DNA of 64,000 nucleotides. Source: Aplysia californica. Its lineage: Eukaryota; Mollusca; Gastropoda; Aplysiida; Aplysiidae. The stretch is from contig NW_004797759.1 of assembly GCF_000002075.1 (NCBI RefSeq), positions 205,708 to 269,707 on the forward strand, in the 5' to 3' direction. The notes beneath the pieces are model-generated. The model saw only the letters and a program-made list of their open reading frames with translations, searched no databases and was not told where the DNA came from. A program made the translations under genes and the position numbers. The number at the start of each line of letters is the position of its first letter. Positions within the stretch are counted from its first letter, which is position 1. Shown here piece after piece: positions 34,765 through 45,300 of this stretch.

Positions 34765-35011
34765 TGGTCGCTTTTAAGCACGAGGGGGCTACCCTGGAAA
34801 ATGCTGTTTTGAGATAATCGAAGGTAAAGTTTTTGCCCCTTGTTTGGTTTCTTTAAAAGACAAGGAGAGTTTTCTTTATAACCTAACAAATATACACACC
34901 AATGAAACCAAACTTCTCCTACACGTAGGGCAATGTCCACTTATGGTGTAGGTCAAGATTTCTGGAAACCCCCGAAATGTGGGTAAGCCCACTTGTCCTT
35001 AAAAGCAACCA
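34765..35011. mobile_element. MITE family 2 copy, 247 bp, TA flanks
   Basis: Left end TGGTCGCTTTTAAGCACGAG, inverted right end TGGTTGCTTTTAAGGACAAG, with TA immediately outside both ends (34763-34764 and 35012-35013), as for Tc1/mariner-type insertion. Confidence 0.8.
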
Positions 35012-35037
35012 TATGTAATGGACAGCTTTTCACATCT

Positions 35038-35244
35038 CCAGGCTTGCCAACTTTTTTCCAAACCCAGTGTCAGGGACACAAAACATTACATCAGATTACG
35101 TACCACCGAACAAAATTACATTAAGTCACAAGTGGGACTGGTTTTGGTGTGGTCTATAGTCTATTGTGTAATTGTCATCTCAAATTTTTGATTGCCAAAT
35201 TAGGGGCAGTCCTGGGAAATTCAGGACAGTTGGCAAGCCTGTAT
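35038..35244. mobile_element. MITE family 3 copy
   Basis: Left end CAGGCTTGCCAACTTTTTT, inverted right end ACAGGCTTGCCAACTGTCC. It inserted just beside the family 2 MITE. Confidence 0.75.
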
Positions 35245-36058
35245 CTCTAACTAACAGAAAAATTACAGGGGAAAACAAATGAATTTGTCAAAAGCAATGC
35301 ACTTTCATCACAGACAACAACAGCCTGTTCACTATTGCATCAGCCAACTTTCAAAGCAGGGATGCCCCAAAGAATTAACTTACACTATCTACGGTGGCAA
35401 GAACTACAATATTTTTTAATACAAGGAGAAGTACAGGCTCAATAAAGATTGCACAATCATATTTATATCAGAACAAACATACTTCCTTTACATCTGACAG
35501 TAATATGCATGCTTATATTATACTAGTACTTTTCATTACTTCCTCAACAAACACGCTAAACTATTAAAACAAATTAAAGCTAACAAAATGTATACAAGAA
35601 GCCATCTGCCAGCAAAGCTTTGTAAGCACTGGAAAGCAAAGAAAATCATACTAAAGCACACATCAACACATGTCAGTAGATAAAGGTGAAATGGAAGAAA
35701 CATTATCACAAATGCTTTTATCATTTACACACAGCCAGGGCTGCATTACCACACCACTACAGGCGCCGTTAAAACGAATCCCTTCACCTCTTGCATCCTC
35801 GAAAACATAAAATCAGCACGGTAATAAGTATAACTCCATCTAGTCATTGCACAGAAAAGTGGAAAAGAGCAACATTGGTGAGTATACATTTTTTCCCCCT
35901 CCAGAACTGTTTATAAGTCAACATGAGCCAAATAAAATCAAGATCAATGTGAAGAGGAAAAAAAAGCTTCCAGAGCTTTGATGTAATGTTTCAGAGGAAA
36001 CGGTTCCCCTTTATGGTTCTCCGCACAAGCCATGAGTACCTCAGATTCTCACCCAGTC

Positions 36059-36207
36059 GCGACCCCAGTGCTTTCTTGTCCTATCTCCATTTTTTTTTTT
36101 TTACATAGAAAAAACGTTACTTCTTTATAAGCTCACTCTTTGTTATGAACTGTTTTCACTGTTATTAAAAATGGAGATAGGAAAGGACAAGAAAGCGCAG
36201 AGGTCGC
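36059..36207. repeat. imperfect inverted repeat, ~36-41 bp arms
   Basis: The left arm, from GCGACCCCAGTGCTTTCTTG, pairs with the right arm ending AAGCGCAGAGGTCGC across about 70 bp. One 5-nt bulge and a few mismatches. Confidence 0.8.
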
Positions 36208-37814
36208 ATGCAGTGCTGATAACTGTTAGCCACTGCTATCAGTGAAAGTGAAAGAGAAGTTTGCAGGGTTTCTTTTTTACTGAAGAATAGGAAATTTTGA
36301 GATTACGAAACTACTTGAAAAAAATACAGCCAAAAATAGTCTCTTCAGTGTGAATACGGGCTTCAAAACTCAATAGAATATCAGTGCAAAAGCATGCCCC
36401 TAGACTACAGAAAAAAGAAGTTTTACAATGTTCTTCACTGTGCATATGTTATGAATACATGCATTATACGAAGAATGGCATTCATCAAAGTCACAACCTG
36501 AGTGCAAGGCACAATATGGTTCACTTAGACAAAGTGGGTCATGACCATGTAAGTAGTAAGTCATCTCTTCAACAAAGCTTTTTAGGGATTTTGTTTAAAT
36601 CTACAAATTTATTCCAAACATATGAGGTAAAATTTCTCCACATCAAAGTCTCTTAGGCAGTCTAATCATATTAGTCCTATTACTTCTATCCACAACATTC
36701 TTAATCTTAAGTTGGAAACCAACACTTTCAAGCAGATACACACAAAAGAAACCCCTTACTTATTCAATTCTTCTCCCCTCTTCCAAATGTGTACCGTACA
36801 TGATGATACGTTATTTCTTTGCAGTCGTACAACCTGATCAAGACTGGTGGAGGAGCATCAACTTCAACTCATTGACAGTCAAAAACCACAGCTAATTTAT
36901 TTTTCACGTTCTAACAGAAACCCTGCACATGGGAACAGCCATTACTAAAACGCAACCAAAAATACAATATAACACAGAAATGACCATCGTTTTCAAAGAC
37001 CTCCACCTGAATGTACAGAAAGGCATGCTTCAATTTGTAGATGCTATGCAATGAAGGATGGAATGTAAGCCAAGCTAGACAGAGGGATATCATTTACATT
37101 AGACAACTGCTATAAGCAAATGAAGACTACTGGAAAAACCAGATAAGTCATAATCTTATAAATATTTTTTTCCCCTTGTTGCATTTTATAAAAATCAAAT
37201 TTCTTTCTCCATAAATGATTCCACGCATTATGCAGCTAAATCCTGTGCTATGTATGTGGCCACAGCAGAAACCACAAGTCAACTTAACACTTTCCCTAAT
37301 GCGGCTCGCGGACGTGGCCTCGCAGGACCGAGAGCCGCAAAATACGGCTTGAGGGGTTCGCAATCTATTCTAATCCAATAATGAAAAGACACGAAATTCT
37401 CAGCCGATCCACGTTTTCAAAATAATAGAATAGACTTCCTGTTTGCCGATTCGAAAGAAAATATAGCACTGAGAGATGAGTTTTCGTCATTTCAGCGCTT
37501 TTTTTTGTCCCCTTCGAAACAAAAATGAGAAAAAAAAAGCGCTCCCCTGACTTCAGTATATGTCTCATATTTTCACTTCTATTATATTAGGTACAAATAC
37601 ATAACTTTCAGCATTTCTTTGCATTACTTGAGGCAGCCTACCTGGTAAGTTTGAATGCTACTATTATTGTACTTTTTTTTATTTTTTAGATATGACCTTT
37701 TAAAGTCGGAAAATTGTTGATTTCATATGACACCTTCGATATTGCATAATCACTTTTAGAAACCCCAAACTAATATAATTGGAATAAATCTTCAATATTT
37801 TATCACCATCTGAT

Positions 37815-37985
37815 ATGTAATGTCCATTACTATTAGGCAAACCACATCTATTGCCTTAGTATTTAGGAAGACCTGGCAACTGTAACCACTCTTCTCTAAA
37901 ATACGTGCCAGTGGTTACAGTTGCCAGGTCTTCCTAAATACTAAGGCAATAGATGTGGTTTGCCTAATAGTAATGGACATTACAT
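37815..37985. repeat. perfect inverted repeat, 76-bp arms, 19-nt loop
   Basis: Arms 37815-37890 and 37910-37985 are exact reverse complements over all 76 positions read; the loop is CTTCTCTAAAATACGTGCC. It lies 1.2 kb beyond the Myb stop and could form a long hairpin RNA if transcribed. Confidence 0.95.
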
Positions 37986-39198
37986 GATAGATTATTTTTT
38001 AACCTTCAGTTTGATGGGCCGTATGATATGGTTTGAGTGTGTTTAGTTGGATGTTTTGACATTTTCCTTTGGTGCTGTAGGGGCGTAAAAATAGGTCTGG
38101 GAAAAGCCCTGGGCCAGTGGTGGATTTTGGCCTGGTAGGAAAAGAGTTAACCTATAACTCTTCTAACTCGACTATAATTTCCCGGGAAATATATGCTCCT
38201 CTTTGGACGAGGATGTATTGGTCATTGTCAGAATTGACAGACGAGCTATTAGTTATGATCAAATGTATGGTAAAATAGATGCTTTAGGCACTATGAGATA
38301 CGGACTTTCAAACTTTGAATTTCAATTTTCTCCACTTTCTTAAAATAAGACTTATCTAGTTTTTCCAGTAAAGTCTTCAAATACTTAAGTTGTGCATAGC
38401 CTGTTTGAGTTTGATCCAACTTTCAGCAGCACTGTTCTCAAAAGTACAAGTAATGTCAAACAAACACAGGATGACACATTTGCATATATAGCAGTACCGT
38501 CTCTGACAAAATGGATCCCCAGAATCTATTACTTCAAATTCTCTGGTATCACATGATGCATATATATAGATTTAAAAAAAACCTTAACAAATGATACGGA
38601 GATGGAGAAATTTTAGAAACTACAATTTCTCAAATTATTAACTACCGGTATTCAAGAATATAAATAAGATCTTTCACTGCAAAACTATAGACCTACGCCA
38701 GGACCAAATTTTAACCCAATATACGAAAACACAGCTTGTATGCTGATGGAGATTTATACCAGCAGAAAGAACAGAGATAGGTCATTTACAACAATTCATG
38801 AAAACGGATTGCTCAGTCTCATGCACAGTTCGTTGAGAGCCACATTTTATGACTTTCTCATTGACTGATTGATTATGAATATGGTGACTGTCCCAGAGAA
38901 TGGCTTAAATGTTTTTGTTAAATAACAACGAATTAAATTTTAAAATTTGACAGTAAAGTGACACCAATTATCTATCTGTCCTACCAAAAAGACCGGGGTA
39001 AACAAAAAAATTTGACTCACATGCTGATAGAGGAAAAAGAATTCAAGAACGACAAAAAAAAATCTTTTTAAGTTCTGGAGTTTATCACAATACTTTGTGA
39101 GAAATCAATGACAATAAACCATAAAAATGATCAAAACCAAAAAATTTACAAGGCATTCTTCCGAAGTAACTGAAGGAATAATTCTACACTACTTTCTT

Positions 39199-39306
39199 TC
39201 ATTTATTGTTCTCTTGCGGACCCTGTAAGTAGCTCTTGGCCATCTGTGTCATGTCGAGCTGGTCCTTTGTTAAGCCACACGCAACCTTCCTGTAGGCAGG
39301 ATCAAT
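39199..39306 (-). CDS. MYBL2: Myb last coding exon, MuvB-binding segment
   Basis: Acceptor CCTCCAG|ATTGA; stop TGA at 39201-39199. Encodes IDPAYRKVACGLTKDQLDMT and QMAKSYLQGPQENNK, aligning with B-Myb WKTVACGGTRDQLFMQEKAR. The usual Trp is replaced by Tyr. Confidence 0.96.
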   Translation of the reverse strand: MDPAYRKVACGLTKDQLDMTQMAKSYLQGPQENNK

Positions 39307-42300
39307 CTGGAGGAAGAAAAAAGAGCAAATATTTACAGACATATTTTACAGACAGACCAATCCCATACTCAAATGAGATGAAAGATGATATCCGACATCT
39401 TATGTTCTGTGGTAGTGCTTTAAAAAAACAACAACCCAGCATCGGACAGTTATGCTGACAATTAAGAATAAAAGAATAAAGACAACTAGTTGCTTTTAAG
39501 TACAAGGGGGCTATCCCGAAAAAAGCTGTTTTGAGAAAATCGAAGGTAAAGTTTTTGCAACCTGTTTAGTTTCTTTAAGAGACTCTATAACCAAACAAAT
39601 ATACACACCAATGAAACCAAACTTTTCCTATAGGTAGGACAATGCTCACTTTTGGTGTTGGTCAAGATTTCGGGAAACCCCCAAAATCTGGGTTAGCCTG
39701 CTTGTCCTCAAAGGCGACCAATTGGGAAAAGACAAATGCAGTACCTAGGCCTTTTGGTAGACATTAAAGTCATGAAAATCTACTCTCAGAGGAAAACAAG
39801 AAGTGAAAAGAGGGCAGGGGGACACCCAGAACAACATAACTCATTCATTACATAATATTTTTTCTCATTCTGACACTTTATTACTGGAGCTCTAAATAAC
39901 ATATATACACAATGCATCTAATATTAGACTCTTCGTGTTGAAAGCGTAAAAAAAACAACTTAAACAGACGGATGACGAGAAAAGACCACAACAACATAAG
40001 ATTTGTTTCAAGAGCATCTACCAGAGAAATGAGCTGCCAACTTTGACCACCCATGTCTTTCAGATCCAGCACTTGAAGAAGAATGTCCTGGACATTTGCT
40101 TTAAAAAAAATACTGAACAGAAAAGACAGTTCTTATGACGATTTGGAAACTGTTGGTGTAAAAAAAACAACCTTAAAAACAACTGATACTAAACTTACTT
40201 TGACACGCTGCTTTGGGGGTGAATCTGAAAACACAATTTTCTTTGCAGGATTTTTCGGTGTATTCTTTCCTGGTCTTTGAGTCTGTAAAAAACGAAAAAC
40301 AACACTTTTAAACATTTTTTTCTTGGGGGGGGGGGGGGGGGGGGGGGGGGGTGTGTGTTATACTAACATTACATGTAAGTGAGTAAGCTAGTCTTTCAAC
40401 ACAACATAACAGATCTCCCTCAAGAGTAAATCCAAATCCAATACATTAGCTTTACCCAGTGTGAGTGAAATAATCCCTACTGAAATTTAGGCAGGTAATT
40501 AACAAGCAAAAACACACCAATTTGCAAATAAAAAAAAAAAATCAAAGTGGAATACGCACGCCTCTGGTTACTCTTAACTGATTATCTTCCATTGAATTAT
40601 ACCGGGCTTATTTCAACAATCATAACAAAGATTTTTTTGGAGTGCAAAAAATGACAATCATTTTCCGCCATGAAGAAATTAAGTCGGAGCGGAATACACC
40701 AGAGAACAAACCAACTAACTTCGACAAAAAATAAGTTTAGTTTTAGTTAGTTATATGGCATTTGTAACACGAAAAGGTCACATGGGATGATACAGCTTTG
40801 TTTGTTTTAGTAAGAGTTTTTAAGGCACTTGCAACACAAATAGGTTATAAAGAGTCGAAGAGATCTTACTAGAGTAACGTACAAAGAAAAGAAGGAGGAG
40901 ACATAAGACGATAGATGGTTGATAGGAAAGAAGGGGCAAACCACACCAGAGCACCCACCAACTACCCGCAACACAAAATAAAGTTCGTCAGAGTAAAGCC
41001 AACCACAAAGCAGCAGCAGAACTGCAAGATTTGGTTTTCACAATGCTATTATTGAATATTACCCTTCCTTCACAGTCAAACACACTTAACATAAGCTTTA
41101 GACTTGTAGTCAAACTGCATTAAATTTTTTAATTTTTGTTAAATTATAGTAGAGGGTTTTACGGCGCTCGCAACTGCATAAGGTCATATGAGCGCCAAAT
41201 TAAAATTTTCAAGCAGTAGGAATCAGAATAAGAGGGAACAGGGAGGAGAAGGGCTGGGGATCACATGTCTGAGAAAGTCGCAGGAGAAGGTCTAAAGGAA
41301 GTGAAGTCAAAACGTAATGGGTACAAAATTCTTCAGAGTTTTTTCCAACATCATGGACATCTTTGTAACTTGTGCCGTAGGGAAAACAAACAGGGTGAAA
41401 TGACACAAAAGTTCAGTAAGTGTTGCCCCACCACTATAGATGAAGACCAAGCAAACAGACAACTTTTTCTATTATTTTAAAAGTTCATAAGTTCACTGTC
41501 ATTACATGTAAAAGTGTATTTTAGACAGACAAGACATCCAACCAGCAGGCTATTCAGTGATACAGAAATAGCAAACTGCCATTTTAAAATTGAATGCGTC
41601 AAAGAATTTTGAGGCAGGAAAGACTTTGGAAATCTATTGTGCATCGCAATTCTAGACATTCTGCCAACCTTCAACAAATATTCCTGTAACTATGTTCTGA
41701 GATGGTAAGATACAAACAGTTATTCCTTTAACTGGTACTGTGTCTTACTTGAACCGTTTCTGTTTGCCACTCCTTCAGTTGCAAATATCGACCTCTATAA
41801 TATTCTATTCAAGTCAGACGGGTATTTTTTTCCTCAAAAGCAAGACAAAAGAACAAGCTTTAAGTGAATGCCAAAAACTCTATATGCCCCAAAAACTGAC
41901 AAGCTCCAGTTTCTATGGTGTCTTAACAATTATTCTTTGTGTCCCCCTCCTTTGTAAGAAATGCCGAGTATAAAAAAGTGCTCTGGAAAAAAAATAGTTG
42001 TGGGAAGTAAAGGAAGCTATAAAAAAAAAAGGTAAAAATAATTGTCATCAAATACAGACCACAATGAGCTTCATCAGGCATCAAAATAATGAAAGAAATT
42101 ACTTTCAACACAATCCCCATCACATCTAATATATAGAAACCCAAGAACTACCCAGTACGACAAACAAGAACATTTACTCATTTTCCAGAAAATATCAGCT
42201 ATAATAATAACAGGCACTACCTGAATAAGTTGAATGTTTTACCTTTGCGGAAAATATTTTACGGCACTTGCAACACAAATAGTTCATCTAAGTGTAAAGA

Positions 42301-45300
42301 TTAAAAGTGTTACTAGAGAGTAATATACAAAGTAAAGAAGGAGAAGAGATAAAGACGACAGATGTTTGATAGGAAAGAAGGAGCAAACCACATCAGAACA
42401 ACTGCTACCCATCCACTGACAATTTTAAGCCCAAAATAAGTCCATGCAGTGTATCAAAGCTTGCATTTTAGTTCTATGCCTTTGACAAGTCATGACGGTC
42501 AGATATGAAGATACATGCCAATTCTTAATCTATGACTAACTTTAGCTCACTCAATCCCGCGAGTTTTCCCCGAAATTTTGGCACTAATGTAAAGGCCGAC
42601 TAGTAACCATAAATATAACCCAATTGCTTTGAAATTTGGCGCAAAGTACAACCTTAACCTATGATGGATCTTTAGACATACCAAATTTGTGTAGCCTTTA
42701 GTAGTTGTGCTTTGGGGTGTTGTACAAATTTGGCATTTTTGGGGGCCGAATGAGCAAGAGCAAGCCTTCATCGATATTGACATATTCTTGAGAGTGTCTA
42801 GATTTATATATTGTACGTCGTGTACAATAGAGACTGTTGAATACTTTCATGAATAAAAAAAATATGTATGTGTGAGAAAGGCAAAGAGAATCGATTGCGA
42901 AACATGCTCAGGTGAGCAGTGTGAACAAAAGTGCTGAAAGTGCCTTTATAAAAACCGCGATTTCTCCGTGTGTAATGACAGTATGACAGCAGAAACAAAA
43001 TTCCAGCACCCCCATAAGCAGAATCGGTCAGGGAAATAATAAATTTACCTTATATAAAACCAAATAACTAGCACATGGAAAAATACTATAGAACCGAGAT
43101 GAACCGAGTTATCTCGGTCGTGGAATTATAAACGCAGCCTGCGAGCTGAACGAGATATCTCAGTCACGGGATTGAGTGAGTTAAACGGAAGGGTACTATA
43201 AACAAACAAACAAAATTTTTTTAATGGGGAAAATGTAAACTGAAAGTATCTAATAGGCACCAGCAAAATAATAAGACATTTCTATTTCCTTCAGGTCAAT
43301 GTACCAATGAATATGACAATCAGTCGCTAAACATCACATTACAAAAATCGTGGTCTTATTTCCGGGTGGTAATACCTGAAAGAATCAATACTATACATTC
43401 ATCTTTATAAAAAACAGGTAGTTTTAGATTTTTCGTTTTCGAAAGCACTATAAGGCACTTACAACAGTTAGATCATATAAGTGCCGAAGATTAGATGTGT
43501 TCGAAGAGTGACAAACACCAAAAAAAAAAGGGTAGGAGAGATAAGGACGATAGATGTTTGATAGGAAAGAAGGAGCAAACCATACAAGAGCACCCGCCAA
43601 CCATCCATGTAAATTTTTCGGTACTACAGAAGTTTCAAGAATCCAACAAATAAGCCTCAGAACCCCGTTCACATATATTTCAAGTTCAGAAATTCAAGCC
43701 AACTTCTTGGAAGCGTACAGAAAATGTGCGGAAAAAAAAACACCTCACCGAAAACAAAACAGTCCCAACACATTCTACAACAAAATGATAATAATTGGAA
43801 GCCATGTCAACCTTTCCTCTCTTTCAACACACCCCAAACCAACTAAAATGGAGAGAGAGAGAGAAAAAACAAAACAAAACAGCAACAACAAAATCAAGAC
43901 GGCCGTCTGTAAAAAGCTGTGGACATAAACAAAAATATATTCTTTAAAGAAACAAAACAAACAAACAAACACAAATCACTCCAAAAGCAGGAACTATGCC
44001 ACCAACAACTTCAGCCTTCAGCATCCGCAAGAACAAACAATCGCATTCAAGTCAACTGCAAAACTGAAGACCACCAACAATCAACTGGAGACAACCCAAC
44101 CATAATCATAAAGAAAAAGGCAAACAATTTGGAAGAAGAGAGGGAAAAAAACAACAAAAAACCAAAGCATCTTTGACTGCGGGTGAGGGAAGCAGTGGGT
44201 ATACTTACACGAGGACTCTGAGTACACAGAGCCAAGACCACGCTGAAAATGGTGCAATTTGATTAACAATGGCGACAAAATAAAGTTTGAGCACCCAGCA
44301 CAGGGCGCATACATTTCATCTGCACCAATAAGGATTGCCGTAACTCTGCGTGTTCTAAATGACATCTCACACAAGCAGCACCACGGTAAAACAACATTTT
44401 GTCCTTTTCCTCTTGTAGAGCTGCCAACTTTTCAAAACCAGAAAAAAAAAAAAAAAAAGGAAACCAGACTGCATCGACACAGTGGATCAAGTTAGTGGCC
44501 TTAGGCCAAGTAACCCCCTTCCAAGACCCTCACACACATTTTTTTCTGCATTTAACCTCTTCCCTGCAGCGCCTGTAGAATTTACAGGCCTGAACCGTGT
44601 AGCGCTGTGCCTATGGCCCGTAGAATTTACGGGACTATGACAGAGTTTGTTTTGATACCAATTATAAGGGAAGGTACTGCTAAAATCTTGTAATCATTAT
44701 TGAGGTACCTTCACTTTATGTTTACCACCATCCCCCCCCCCCCCCCCATTTGAAAGTGTCAGATTCAGATGTTAGCTCAAAGAGATCTACATCTAATACA
44801 TCTACACAAAAATGACTTATTGGCAGTAAAAACAAATTACATGTATCTCTATATACGTATATGGACTGTACGAGCATTGTTTAAGGTAGGTAAAGCCTCT
44901 AGTCACTTCCTCTTTTCCTGCAGACACTGAGACAACATGTAGATCTATTCCCCCCCCCCCCCTTTTTTTTTTGTCTCAGTTTTTCATTACTCGAATGTGT
45001 GTTGCTTTATGCTGTTTGGTGGTGTTGTTTTTGGCATCATGTTACAAACTCCAACTTTCCTCCATCTCTCAATGAAATCCCCCCAAAATTATATCAATAG
45101 AAATGTGGTTCGATATAGAAAGTACATGCAGAAATTCATGAGGATATATTCAAAAGTAAAAAAGTTATGGAAGGTAGAATGGGGTCACCCGTGAGCTGCC
45201 TTGGATCATGGCATTTACCAGCTGAGTTAGGAAGCGAAACAAAATAGCGATATTGCCGAGCGTACACTGTGCGTCTATAGAGCATAGAAGGGCCCGATTT

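Larger units (their letters stand above)
35245..39198. other. intergenic / presumed Myb 3' flank
   Basis: No coding signal on either strand. Two hairpin-forming inverted repeats (36059-36207 and 37815-37985) are listed separately. Any Myb 3' UTR would lie at the high end of this interval. Confidence 0.4.

Noticed and set aside
40020-40100. Additional Myb exon reading VLDLKDMGGQSWQLISL
   Set aside because: Exons 40282-40199 and 39306-39199 already join in phase 0 and align with B-Myb without it; the segment has no family match.
44404-44490. Minus-strand frame beginning GFEKLAALQEEKDKM
   Set aside because: The segment overlaps a poly(T)-linked MITE-end-like TTTTGAAAAGTTGGCAGCTC word and has no conserved match.
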